This document shows, one piece after another, positions 7,930 through 15,621 of a DNA stretch of 21,623 bases. Under the pieces are notes generated by a model. The model saw only the letters and a program-made list of their open reading frames with translations, ran no database searches and was not told where the DNA came from. Position numbers and translations under genes: made by a program. The DNA lies in the NCBI GenBank assembly GCA_964358545.1, contig CAYHQN010000075.1:1-21623 (forward strand), given 5' to 3'. How positions within the stretch are numbered: the stretch's first letter is position 1; every line of letters starts with the position of its first letter. The stretch is from CAINVV01 sp031432175. Lineage in GTDB: Bacteria > Bacteroidota > Bacteroidia > Bacteroidales > Prolixibacteraceae.

Positions 7930-8092
7930 TGCTGCCTTGTTAAAAGAAGGTCAACGCCTTATTTCAATTGAACCAATTGAAACAAATGCCATTATTGCAA
8001 AATTGGATGTAACCGCAATGAATACGGAAATTATCTCGCATCAACTTTCCGAAATTACTTTTGAGATTAATAAGGGACATGGAACAATCTGA
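7901..8092 (+). CDS. Small ORF of unknown function overlapping the SHOCT gene
   Basis: 63 residues from the ATG at 7901, overlapping the SHOCT gene by 29 bp in another frame. The same frame is open from an ATG at 7880, but that extra part is a shadow of the SHOCT helix. The residue composition (hydrophobic/charged alternation, ending 'ITFEINKGHGTI') looks protein-like rather than random. No family is recognised. It may be a small genuine gene or the end of a decayed one. No transmembrane segment or metal motif is visible. Confidence 0.35.
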   Translation: MTKKGNIFHNAALLKEGQRLISIEPIETNAIIAKLDVTAMNTEIISHQLSEITFEINKGHGTI

Positions 8093-8142
8093 GATTAATT
8101 TTAATATAATACTACCCTTTTAAAAAATTGCAGACCGTAAAA

Positions 8143-8208
8143 GTGGGAATGATGTAACACGTTCTCAAAATTGTGTACGATTCTCTTACTGAAAACTCCT
8201 GACTTTTG
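8143..8208 (+). promoter_or_regulatory. Promoter module copy B, upstream of the AI-2E transporter
   Basis: GTGGGAATGATGTAA (one mismatch to the consensus), with half-sites TGTAACAC at 8153 and TGTACGA at 8174, 21 bp apart. The -7-like box GACTTTTG (8201-8208) starts 27 bp after the second half-site. The box ends 31 bp before the ATG at 8239. Confidence 0.72.
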
Positions 8209-8238
8209 GATAAGAGATTAATCTGTTAACAAGATAAA

Positions 8239-9351
8239 ATGAATGTATCGTTTCAAAAGCTGTTTTATGCCATAGCTACCGCATTTTTGCTGTTTGCAAT
8301 ACTGGTTTTTGCGAAACCAATTCTCATTCCTTTAAGTATTGCTTTGCTTATTTCATTCATACTGCTTCCGTTGGCAAAAAAGTTTGAGAAATGGAAAATT
8401 GGTAAAATACCTGCTGCTTTTCTCTCCATTTTCGCTGTGATTTTAATAATTGGAGGTGTCACTTACTTTTTTTCAACTCAAATTATTAATGTAGCACAAG
8501 AATTCACTGATTTTCAAGATAAAATTATTCTTGCTTTTGCAAATGTTACGCTATTTATCAATAACCATGTAAGTTTCATGCAAAACCTGGAAAAGGGTGA
8601 ACTTTTTAACCGCATGAAAGTTTGGCTTAATGATTCAAAAGGGTTTTTGGTTAGTAAAACAGTTAGCAGTACAGCAACTTTTATGGCCGGACTGCTGGCA
8701 ACAATTGTATTTACTTTTCTATTCCTCATATACAGAGATGGATTGACAAAGGCATTTCTGGCTTTTTCGCCCGAGAACAAACGCGAAAGGGTATTAAAAA
8801 TGTTTAAATCGGTTCAGCAGGTCGGACAAAAATACCTGTTTGGTATGGTAATTCTCACGGTCACAATAGGATTAGCCAACAGCCTTGGGTTGATGATTAT
8901 TGGCATCGACAATCCTTTCCTTTTCGGATTTTTAGGCGCTGCACTGGCCATTATACCATACATTGGGACTACAATGGGAGCTATCATTCCTGTAATTTAT
9001 GCTTTTGTTTCTTATGATTCTATTTGGATGGCAGTAGCAGTTGCCATTTTATTTTGGGCTGTTCAATTGGTTTCCGATAATTTTCTAACTCCTCGTATTG
9101 TAGGGGGTGGTTTAAAAATCAATGCTTTAACGGCTATCCTGAGTTTGTTTATTGGTGCTGCCGTTTGGGGATTGGCCGGTATGATTCTGTTTTTGCCCTT
9201 TGCCGCCATGTTAAAAGTTGTCTGCGCAGAGTTTGAGGAGCTCAAACCAATTGCACTAATCATTGGCGAGCAGAATAAAAAATTAGGCGATGGCAGTGAA
9301 TTATTTATAGTTAGATGGTGGAAGAAAATAAAAGCCAGGTTTTCGGGATAA
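8239..9351 (+). CDS. AI-2E family (PerM/YdiK-like) membrane transporter
   Basis: 370 residues with the typical AI-2E exporter plan. Two hydrophobic segments (about 10-45) are separated by a basic loop, a third starts near 60, and a long soluble/amphipathic region follows (about 85-140). The rest is a cluster of C-terminal membrane segments. The conserved 'SDNFLTPRIVGGGLKINAL' stretch lies around residues 282-300. Members export small solutes or autoinducer-like molecules, and some act as Na+/H+ antiporters; the substrate here is unknown, and the AI-2 name should not be read as a function. The P-type ATPase gene follows 97 bp downstream with no further module, so the pair is probably one ion/solute transport operon. 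Confidence 0.88.
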   Translation: MNVSFQKLFYAIATAFLLFAILVFAKPILIPLSIALLISFILLPLAKKFEKWKIGKIPAAFLSIFAVILIIGGVTYFFSTQIINVAQEFTDFQDKIILAFANVTLFINNHVSFMQNLEKGELFNRMKVWLNDSKGFLVSKTVSSTATFMAGLLATIVFTFLFLIYRDGLTKAFLAFSPENKRERVLKMFKSVQQVGQKYLFGMVILTVTIGLANSLGLMIIGIDNPFLFGFLGAALAIIPYIGTTMGAIIPVIYAFVSYDSIWMAVAVAILFWAVQLVSDNFLTPRIVGGGLKINALTAILSLFIGAAVWGLAGMILFLPFAAMLKVVCAEFEELKPIALIIGEQNKKLGDGSELFIVRWWKKIKARFSG

Positions 9352-9448
9352 AAAACAATGGCTATTTTAATAGGTACATTTTTATCCCGGTTTTAGTATG
9401 CAGGTATTATTTTGTCAGAGATTTCAGGCTTAATTTATAACTCAGAAA

Positions 9449-12112
9449 ATGTGGTTTTCCAAATCAATAGAAGAAGTTCTTAAAGAAATTAATGTTGATG
9501 ATTCGTTGGGGCTTTCAGAAGAGGAAGCAAAAGTCAGGCTTGAAAAATACGGTGCAAATCAATTGCTTTCGAAAAAGAAAAAGAACATTTTCCAATTGTT
9601 TGTTGCCCAGCTTCAGGAGTGGCTTATATACATTTTATTTGCGGCAGTGGTTGTTACCCTTGTTATGGGCGAATACATCGATGCCACCATCATCATCCTT
9701 GTCATAATTACCAATGCTGTACTTGGCGTAATTCAGGAAGTGAAAGCCGGAAAGGCCATTGAGGCGCTTCAGAAAATTTCGTTTCCCAAAGCGCTTGTTC
9801 GCCGAAACGGTGAGTTGAAAGAGATAAATTCACACAAAGTTGTCCCCGGCGATATTCTGATTCTTGATGCCGGACGTTTCATCTCCGCAGATATTCGTTT
9901 ATTTGAGTCTGCAGATCTGCAGATAGAAGAATCGGCGCTCACCGGCGAGTCTATTCCCTCCGATAAAGATGCATCACAGGTTTACGGCGATCTTAAAACT
10001 CCATTGGGCGACCGTATGAATATGGCGTTTATGTCGACCCATGTGACCCGTGGAAGAGGAGTTGGCGTTGCAGTTGAAACCGGTATGAAAACTGAAGTTG
10101 GTAAAATTGCCAACCTTATCAATACCGAAAAAAAGGAGAAAACCCCTCTGGAAATCAGGTTGGATAAGTTAGGGAAAACGCTTGGAATGTTTGCCATCGG
10201 AATCTGTTTCATCATTTTTGTCATTGCGTTAATTCAGGGTCGCGATTTGGCCGAAATGTTTATTCTATCGGTTTCTCTGGCAGTGGCCACTATTCCCGAA
10301 GGTCTGGCAGCCATTGTAGCAGTGGTACTTTCCATTGGCGTTACCGGCATGTCGAAGAAAAAGGCCGTTATTAAAAAATTACCTGCTGTTGAAACACTTG
10401 GCTCGGTCAACATAATCTGTTCGGATAAAACAGGCACACTTACCCAAAATAAAATGACAGTAAAGACTTATTTCAACCTGGAGGGTGAAATAGCTGTCGA
10501 ACGTAATTCAAAAAACAGTGCAACCGAAGATGCAAAATTGCTTGCCACAGCCATGATTCTTTGCTCAGATGCAACTTACGAAAACGGGCACGGGACGGGC
10601 GATCCAACAGAAATTGCATTGCTGCTTCTGGGAGATGATTTGGGAATTGATAGAAAAAAATTAATTATTCAAGCCAGTCGTGCCAGTGAGTTTTCCTTCG
10701 ATTCCGACCGAAAATTAATGTCAACTCTCAACGAAGAAAACGAAAAATATACTGTTTATACCAAAGGGGCAATTGGTAATCTTATCGAAATTTCAATACG
10801 GGTTTTAGAAAATGGAAAAGTAATTCCGATTACCGAAGAACACAAAAAAAGGTACCTTGATGCAGCGGAAAAAATGTCGGACAATGCACTCCGAACGCTT
10901 GGCGTAGCTTATAAACCTGTCAGTTCCATTGTAGAAGGCGCTGAAATGGAGAAAGACCTGATTTTAGTTGGACTTGTTGGAATGATTGACCCTCCCCGGC
11001 CCGAAGTGAAAGAATCCATTCAAAAAGCAAAACTTGCCGGCATTACCACCATCATGATTACCGGCGACCATAAAAATACCGCATTCGCCATTGCCCGCGA
11101 ACTGGGGATGGTTGACTCAATTGATCAGGCCATTACGGGCGGGGAACTGGATGCCTTTTCGGATAAAGAACTCGCCGAAAAGATTACGGGGTATCTTGTG
11201 TTTGCGCGTGTTTCACCCGAGCACAAAGTAAAAATTGTTCATGCTCTTAAGTCGCATGGTAATATTGTTTCCATGACCGGCGACGGGGTAAACGATGCCC
11301 CCTCGCTCAATGCTGCCGATATTGGCGTGGCAATGGGAATAACCGGTACCGATGTTGCCAAGGCGGCCGCTGATATGGTTCTGATGGACGACAATTTCGC
11401 AACCATTGTTTCTGCCATCGAACAGGGCCGAAATATCTACAGCAACATAAAAAAGGCGGTAATCTTTCTGCTTACCTGTAATCTGGGCGAAGTAATCGCC
11501 ATGTTTATAACGCTTCTGATAGGTTTGCAGGCACCGTTAATCGCCACCCAATTGCTGTGGATCAACCTTATCACAGATTCTTTTCCCGCAATTGCATTGG
11601 GCATGGATCCCGGAAATCCGGATGTAATGAAAGAAAAACCGCGGGATTCGAAAGAAAGTTTCTTTGCAGGGGGCGCAGGAATTCACCTGATTCTTGGCGG
11701 TGTTTTAATCGGTGCTTTGACAATTCTGGCATTCTGGTTTGGCTATTATGAACATGGTTATAGTCCGTTTGACAAGTCCGCTCCCGAAAATACGGTTGAA
11801 TATGCCCGCACCATGGCATTTATGGTGCTGGTGATGTGCCAGTTGTTTTTCTCTCTTGCAGTTAGAAACAGTTCAAAATCAATTTTCCAGATTGGTGTTT
11901 TCTCCAATAAATACCTGGTGGGAGCCATTGTTCTGGGTGTACTGCTTCAATTAATCGTAATCGGCATTCCGGTAATGCAAAGGGCATTTCATTTGCAAAT
12001 GCTTGATTTGAGAGGTTGGTTAATTGCAATTTCCTTGGGTTTGGTTCCGCTGTTGGTTAACGAGATTGTCAAAGTATTTATTCGGTCACGAATAAAACGT
12101 GCAAATGTGTGA
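9449..12112 (+). CDS. P-type cation ATPase, P2A (calcium pump-like)
   Basis: 887 residues, full length for a bacterial P2A pump. Motifs in order: actuator TGES at 165-168; the membrane-4 motif IPEGL shortly before the phosphorylation loop; DKTGTLT with the phosphorylated Asp at D326; TGDGVNDAP around 610-618; and the membrane-6 motif 'WINLITDSFPA', whose Asn and Asp are the calcium-type ligands. There is no N-terminal metal-binding HMA or Cys motif and no CPC in membrane 4, which argues against a copper or heavy-metal P1B pump. It most likely exports Ca2+ or Mn2+ from the cytoplasm, driven by ATP. Unusually, its stop codon (GTG-TGA, 12107-12112) is made from the first six bases of promoter module C. 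Confidence 0.92.
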   Translation: MWFSKSIEEVLKEINVDDSLGLSEEEAKVRLEKYGANQLLSKKKKNIFQLFVAQLQEWLIYILFAAVVVTLVMGEYIDATIIILVIITNAVLGVIQEVKAGKAIEALQKISFPKALVRRNGELKEINSHKVVPGDILILDAGRFISADIRLFESADLQIEESALTGESIPSDKDASQVYGDLKTPLGDRMNMAFMSTHVTRGRGVGVAVETGMKTEVGKIANLINTEKKEKTPLEIRLDKLGKTLGMFAIGICFIIFVIALIQGRDLAEMFILSVSLAVATIPEGLAAIVAVVLSIGVTGMSKKKAVIKKLPAVETLGSVNIICSDKTGTLTQNKMTVKTYFNLEGEIAVERNSKNSATEDAKLLATAMILCSDATYENGHGTGDPTEIALLLLGDDLGIDRKKLIIQASRASEFSFDSDRKLMSTLNEENEKYTVYTKGAIGNLIEISIRVLENGKVIPITEEHKKRYLDAAEKMSDNALRTLGVAYKPVSSIVEGAEMEKDLILVGLVGMIDPPRPEVKESIQKAKLAGITTIMITGDHKNTAFAIARELGMVDSIDQAITGGELDAFSDKELAEKITGYLVFARVSPEHKVKIVHALKSHGNIVSMTGDGVNDAPSLNAADIGVAMGITGTDVAKAAADMVLMDDNFATIVSAIEQGRNIYSNIKKAVIFLLTCNLGEVIAMFITLLIGLQAPLIATQLLWINLITDSFPAIALGMDPGNPDVMKEKPRDSKESFFAGGAGIHLILGGVLIGALTILAFWFGYYEHGYSPFDKSAPENTVEYARTMAFMVLVMCQLFFSLAVRNSSKSIFQIGVFSNKYLVGAIVLGVLLQLIVIGIPVMQRAFHLQMLDLRGWLIAISLGLVPLLVNEIVKVFIRSRIKRANV

Positions 12113-12172
12113 ATGATGTAATTTCTTCCTAAAATTCTGTAAAACTTATCCTTTCTCCAAAGATTAACTTAG
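12107..12172 (+). promoter_or_regulatory. Promoter module copy C, upstream of acidic protein 1
   Basis: Perfect GTGTGAATGATGTAA start; half-sites TGTAA at 12117 and 12138 are 21 bp apart. The -7-like box TAACTTAG (12165-12172) starts 27 bp after the second half-site and ends 26 bp before the ATG at 12198. The first six bases encode the last Val and stop of the upstream ATPase. Confidence 0.78.
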
Positions 12173-12197
12173 TTTTCTCAAAATTCACAAAGATAAG

Positions 12198-12548
12198 ATG
12201 AAAGAGAAAAGAGATAAGTTGAATCCGACTGAAAGTCAGGCAGACCACGACGAGGAAAATAATTTTGAGGGATATCCAATCTATCCTGACGACGAAGACA
12301 TTTACAAAAACTTTCAGGAAGAAGAAGAAATCAACCCTGAAGATCCTTCCAGAAAAAAAGAACCAAACAGCAACAATGCCTTAAGAAGGAAAGATCTGGA
12401 TGATGAGTACAGCGAAAATGACCTAGATATTCCAGGCACAGAACTGGATGACCTTCAGAAAGATATTGGAAATGAAGATGAAGAGAATAATTATTACAGT
12501 TTAGGCGGAGAAGACCATCTCGATCTGGAAGAAAATCAGGGAGAATAA
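12198..12548 (+). CDS. Acidic, probably disordered YPxYP protein 1
   Basis: 116 residues with a very high Asp/Glu/Asn content and no hydrophobic core or signal peptide; probably a soluble disordered cytoplasmic protein. It holds a YPxYPxxxDIY motif at residues 26-36 and an E-I-N at 44-46. A C-terminal acidic region (about 68-116) includes 'DLDIPGTELDDLQ' and 'NNYYSLGG' patterns that I recall from uncharacterised Bacteroidota proteins. The biochemical role is unknown; calcium or protein binding is possible given the charge and the pump just upstream, but that is speculation. It stands directly behind module C. A shorter paralogue lies at 12906. Confidence 0.78.
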   Translation: MKEKRDKLNPTESQADHDEENNFEGYPIYPDDEDIYKNFQEEEEINPEDPSRKKEPNSNNALRRKDLDDEYSENDLDIPGTELDDLQKDIGNEDEENNYYSLGGEDHLDLEENQGE

Positions 12549-12626
12549 CAAAATCCAAAAGATATCTCACTTCTGGTTCCTGTCTTTTGATTCTGATAAA
12601 ACAGATGCACCGATTAAAAAAACAGG

Positions 12627-12800
12627 ATGCTCTATCAGCTTGGAAGTAATTTCACGGGATTTGAAATGAGTGCCATGCTTGATGATGCCAAGATGGGAAT
12701 GAAATATTTATCGGCATGGGACAGAATTGCATTGGTCTCTGAACATCATATGATAAATACTTTTGCCAAATTCTTTGGTCATATTTCATTTCTTTCCTGA
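12627..12800 (+). pseudogene. Decayed SpoIIAA-like (STAS-type) protein gene
   Basis: A 57-codon open frame whose translation matches the middle of SpoIIAA-like proteins (a STAS-related fold, about 120 residues when intact). It has 'LYQLGSNFTGFEMSAM', the 'DDAKMGMKYLSAWDRIALVSE' helix-strand region and 'NTFAKFFGHI'. The first 40-45 residues are missing or broken: the frame upstream continues plausibly as K-N-R-M-L-Y but is interrupted by TAA (12615-12617) and by stops at 12594-12599. The final strand and helix are also gone, replaced by the run-up to promoter module D. It lies in the otherwise gene-free gap between the two acidic proteins. A short functional protein starting at 12627 is less likely. 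Confidence 0.6.
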
Positions 12801-12816
12801 TATTAGGTTTGAATAG

Positions 12817-12882
12817 GTGTGAATAATGTAACTCTTTTCTAAAATTGTGTAACAATTGTCTGATTTCTGTGAATTAAATTAG
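12817..12882 (+). promoter_or_regulatory. Promoter module copy D, upstream of acidic protein 2
   Basis: GTGTGAATAATGTAA (one mismatch). Half-sites TGTAAC at 12827 and 12848 are 21 bp apart. The -7-like box TAAATTAG (12875-12882) starts 27 bp after the second half-site and ends 24 bp before the ATG at 12906. Confidence 0.78.
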
Positions 12883-12905
12883 TTGCATTAAACTCACATC
12901 TTTAA

Positions 12906-13118
12906 ATGAATAATAAAGCTAAAACACTGGATCTCACTATAAGAGATTCCAGTAGTTATAAAAATTTTATTGCGCCAGACTATCCGGATTATCCGGATTG
13001 TGATGATATCTATAATACTCATCTTGATAGAAATGAAATTGATTCAAAATATATATTTGGAATCAAAGCGTCCCCACAAATATCAAAAAAGCATGAAAGT
13101 ATTCAGAAATCTTACTGA
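12906..13118 (+). CDS. YPxYP protein 2, short paralogue of the acidic protein
   Basis: 70 residues. YPxYPxxxDIY again falls exactly at residues 26-36, and E-I-D at 44-46 matches E-I-N of protein 1, so the first 46 residues align without gaps. After residue 46 the two proteins differ: this one has a short Lys/Ser/Ile-rich tail and lacks the acidic 'YYSLGG' region, as if the C-terminal part had been lost. No signal peptide or membrane segment. It is the first gene behind module D, and its last 26 bp overlap the start of the TerB-like gene, suggesting translational coupling. Confidence 0.7.
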   Translation: MNNKAKTLDLTIRDSSSYKNFIAPDYPDYPDCDDIYNTHLDRNEIDSKYIFGIKASPQISKKHESIQKSY

Positions 13119-13524
13119 ACAGCAAAAGCACGCGCTCCTTAAATTTCCTGCATACATTTCCTTGCTTGCTTCGACAGGCGACAAAATGGATGAAACAGAA
13201 AGAATGGTGGCAATCAAATTGGCACATACCAAAGCCTTTTCCTGCCAACCCCTTCTGGCTGAATTTTGCAGGGAATCGGAAATCGTTTTTGCAGACAATC
13301 TGACACAACTAGAAGCTGTGTTGCCAAAAAATAAAAATGAGAGGGATGTAGCAATCAGAATAGAATTATTGAAACTTGAAATGATATTATTGAAGTTAGG
13401 AAAGGAGTATGGTTCAATCATGCATCAGAGCATGAAAACTTTTAAAGAGCATGTGTTAAAAGCCCACCACAGTGTAATAGAGGATTTTCTATTTCCAATT
13501 ACTATCCCCGGATTATCAGATTGA
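13093..13524 (+). CDS. TerB-like helical protein
   Basis: 143 residues from the ATG at 13093 (start 'MKVFRNLTEQQKHALLKFP'). A longer open frame exists from 12970, but its first 41 residues are a shadow of the acidic protein gene. The protein appears all-helical, with an acidic 'STGDKMDETERMVAI' segment (about residues 24-38) of the kind seen in TerB/tellurite-resistance-like domains, where paired acidic residues may bind metal. It ends with 'AHHSVIEDFLFPITIPGL'. No signal peptide. The resemblance to TerB is by pattern only, and tellurite resistance should not be assumed. It overlaps the upstream acidic gene by 26 bp, so both are probably expressed from module D. Confidence 0.65.
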   Translation: MKVFRNLTEQQKHALLKFPAYISLLASTGDKMDETERMVAIKLAHTKAFSCQPLLAEFCRESEIVFADNLTQLEAVLPKNKNERDVAIRIELLKLEMILLKLGKEYGSIMHQSMKTFKEHVLKAHHSVIEDFLFPITIPGLSD

Positions 13525-13638
13525 TTCTCTAGCAAACGATAAAGATTAATACCTTGTCATGCGCAACCGGTTTCATGGTCCCGGGTAAGCCTTCCAATAA
13601 AAAAGATCACGAATAATTTTTCAGCTTCCAGTAGAAAT

Positions 13639-13704
13639 GTGTGAATGATGTAAATCTTTACAAAGGTTGTGTAACACTTTTATGTTCAAAGTAATACAAC
13701 TTTG
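13639..13704 (+). promoter_or_regulatory. Promoter module copy E, upstream of the DUF4239 operon
   Basis: Perfect GTGTGAATGATGTAA start; half-sites TGTAA at 13649 and TGTAACAC at 13670 are 21 bp apart. The -7 box CAACTTTG (13697-13704) starts 27 bp after the second half-site. The box ends 44 bp before the ATG at 13748. The preceding stretch 13525-13638 holds no gene. Confidence 0.8.
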
Positions 13705-13747
13705 CACCAGGATCAGTCAATTCAACTCATTCTGAAAATATTCATAC

Positions 13748-14575
13748 ATGATGTCAATCACCTATTATTTGCTGCAATTACCATCCTTCGTACTTTTCAT
13801 TCTGATCATTTCGATTGGCGCAATTGGAGCAGGACTGGGCACTTTCCTTTTTCGTAAATACGCGAATTTGAAAATTCTCCGGTCACACAATGAAGTAACT
13901 GGGTTCCTTTTTTTGACTTTGGCCAGTTTTTATGCATTTCTGCTAAGCTTTATTGTATTTATTGTTTGGGGACAACTGAATGAAACGACAAGCAATGTGA
14001 GCAAGGAAGGTAGCTCCGCCATGGGTCTGTACCGCGACATTAAGTTTTATCCGGATACCGTTGAATCAAAACAACTCATGATCGTCTACCTTGATTTCAT
14101 ATACAACGTAATTGATGAAGAATTCCCAAACATGGAACAAATGAAGCCAAGCCGAAAAACTCCGGAGTCATTTGACCGTGTCTTTTTTAAAATAGAACAT
14201 CTGAATCCAAAGAATCCCTTTCAAATTCAGCTGGTAGCAGAAATGTTTAACCATTTGAATCAACTGGCAACCTATAGGGGCCTTCGTGAATCCTCCCTTG
14301 AAGAGGAAATTCCTTCTCCATTATGGTGGCCAATGTTACTGGGGGCACTCATTACCATCTTTTGTGCCATGTTGCTTGATATTGAGAATGCAAGGCTGCA
14401 TATAACCTTAAACGCAATGCTGGGGGTTTTCATTGGGATGCTTTTCTTTATTATTCTTCTGCTTGATCATCCCTATTCCGGCAGCCTGAGTATTAAACCC
14501 CAGTCGTATAAGCAAATATTTACCATGGAAAAGTGGGACAATGATACCCATGTAAAAAAAACAGACCCAAATTAA
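13748..14575 (+). CDS. DUF4239 (bestrophin-like) membrane protein
   Basis: 275 residues. There are two N-terminal membrane segments (about 10-32 and 52-76, the second followed by 'VWGQLNETTSNVSKEGSSA'), a soluble helical region (about 80-190), then two C-terminal segments (about 192-212 and 216-242) ending in 'LLDHPYSG'. This four-helix plan and the 'Trp-x2-Leu ... Glu-Gly/Ala' and 'Asp-x-Pro-x-x-Gly' landmarks are those of DUF4239 proteins, noted for a bestrophin-like topology. Their function is not established; an ion channel role is only a suggestion. It is the first gene of a probable five-gene operon behind module E (gaps of 91, 18, 13 and 62 bp). A second ATG at 13751 is equally possible. 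Confidence 0.8.
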   Translation: MMSITYYLLQLPSFVLFILIISIGAIGAGLGTFLFRKYANLKILRSHNEVTGFLFLTLASFYAFLLSFIVFIVWGQLNETTSNVSKEGSSAMGLYRDIKFYPDTVESKQLMIVYLDFIYNVIDEEFPNMEQMKPSRKTPESFDRVFFKIEHLNPKNPFQIQLVAEMFNHLNQLATYRGLRESSLEEEIPSPLWWPMLLGALITIFCAMLLDIENARLHITLNAMLGVFIGMLFFIILLLDHPYSGSLSIKPQSYKQIFTMEKWDNDTHVKKTDPN

Positions 14576-14666
14576 CGGAAGAAATACCCATGAGCAAATA
14601 TTTATATCAACCGAAAATGATTATGTGGGTATTCCATGCGACCATTGAAAGACAAAATATAAACGC

Positions 14667-15179
14667 ATGAAAGAACATTTTAAATTAAAGCAAATGACAT
14701 TGAATCGAAATATTATCTCTACGATTTTAACAGGCGGCTTATTTATTATTATGATAACTTCCTGTGGTCCTCGGGTACAAAAACCGGATGACGCATTTGA
14801 TCTTGTGAAGAAAGAAAGAATGATGTCAGATGACAGTAGTTTTGTCAGCAAAGAAGTAATTCAGGCATCAATGAAAACCGAGGTAGTGAAGAAGATAGAA
14901 ACTCCGGATGAGTGGACCATTTTCAGGCTTGAAACGGAAAAGAAAATTCGGCTGAATGAAAATCAAATCAAAAAAATTAAAGAATTGCCTGATATTAAGG
15001 CCAATTCGCGAAAAAAACTGTCAAAATTGGAGAAAGACAACAACAACCTGAAAAGCATGTTGGATGAATACAATGATGAAGTAAAAGCTAAGTGGGAAAT
15101 GTTTAAAGTTTCGATAAACCACAGTGCAAATGAGATTGGTATCGAGCTAAATGCCCTGAAAACAGATATTAAAAAATGA
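14667..15179 (+). CDS. Lipoprotein with coiled coil
   Basis: 170 residues. A hydrophobic stretch is followed by a lipobox-like I-T-S-C with Cys33, then Gly-Pro, so the mature protein is probably a lipid-anchored envelope protein. The rest is highly charged; about residues 95-165 are rich in Lys, Glu, Asn and Leu with heptad-like spacing, indicating a coiled coil. An internal ATG at 14694 would give a more typical 23-residue signal peptide and may be the true start. No enzyme motif is seen and the family is not recognised. It lies 18 bp before the DUF202 gene. Confidence 0.72.
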   Translation: MKEHFKLKQMTLNRNIISTILTGGLFIIMITSCGPRVQKPDDAFDLVKKERMMSDDSSFVSKEVIQASMKTEVVKKIETPDEWTIFRLETEKKIRLNENQIKKIKELPDIKANSRKKLSKLEKDNNNLKSMLDEYNDEVKAKWEMFKVSINHSANEIGIELNALKTDIKK

Positions 15180-15197
15180 ATCATTCAGGTTAGAACT

Positions 15198-15608
15198 ATG
15201 TCAGAAATAATTGAAAATAAGGAATCAGAAAAAGTCCGTAACCGCCGTGTTCACATGGCGAATGAACGAACATTTCTTGCATGGATCAGGACAAGCATTG
15301 GGATAATGGCATTCGGTTTTGTTGTCGAAAAGTTTGCCTTGTTCATGAAACAAATGTCGATTATTTTGGGGAAATCAACTATTGAAAATACTATGCCTCC
15401 TTCTCATGGGTATTCGTCAATCGTTGGAATATTCCTTGTCGGTTTCGGCACGTTGATGGGCTTGCTTGCATTTGTCAGGTACAAAAAGGTTGAGAGACAA
15501 ATAGACGAGGATACATACCAACCTTCATCTATACTTGACATACTGCTTCTCCTGGCAGTTCTGGTAGTCGGAATCTTCCTTGTAATTTATCTGATTCACA
15601 GTATTTAA
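15198..15608 (+). CDS. DUF202 (YidH-like) membrane protein
   Basis: 136 residues. It has the DUF202 signature 'ANERTFLAWIRTSIGIMAFGFVVEKF' at about residues 21-46 (split here over the first membrane segment), then two further membrane segments (about 72-92 and 112-134). Proteins of this family are small inner-membrane proteins of unknown function, found in bacteria and, as part of the VTC complex, in yeast. It lies 18 bp after the lipoprotein and 13 bp before the metallophosphoesterase gene, so co-expression is likely. Confidence 0.88.
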   Translation: MSEIIENKESEKVRNRRVHMANERTFLAWIRTSIGIMAFGFVVEKFALFMKQMSIILGKSTIENTMPPSHGYSSIVGIFLVGFGTLMGLLAFVRYKKVERQIDEDTYQPSSILDILLLLAVLVVGIFLVIYLIHSI

Positions 15609-15621
15609 TGTAGGTGTCAAA

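Noticed and set aside
9449..12112. P-type ATPase as a copper or heavy-metal pump because of nearby metal genes
   Set aside because: It has IPEGL in membrane 4 instead of CPC and NLITD in membrane 6, which are calcium-type features, and no N-terminal metal domain.
12970..13092. N-terminal 41 residues of a 184-residue frame as a membrane segment
   Set aside because: This part is the out-of-frame shadow of the acidic protein gene; the recognisable protein begins at the ATG at 13093.
14583..14633. Inverted repeat AATACCCA/TGGGTATT before the lipoprotein gene
   Set aside because: The 8-bp arms are separated by 35 bp; likely chance.
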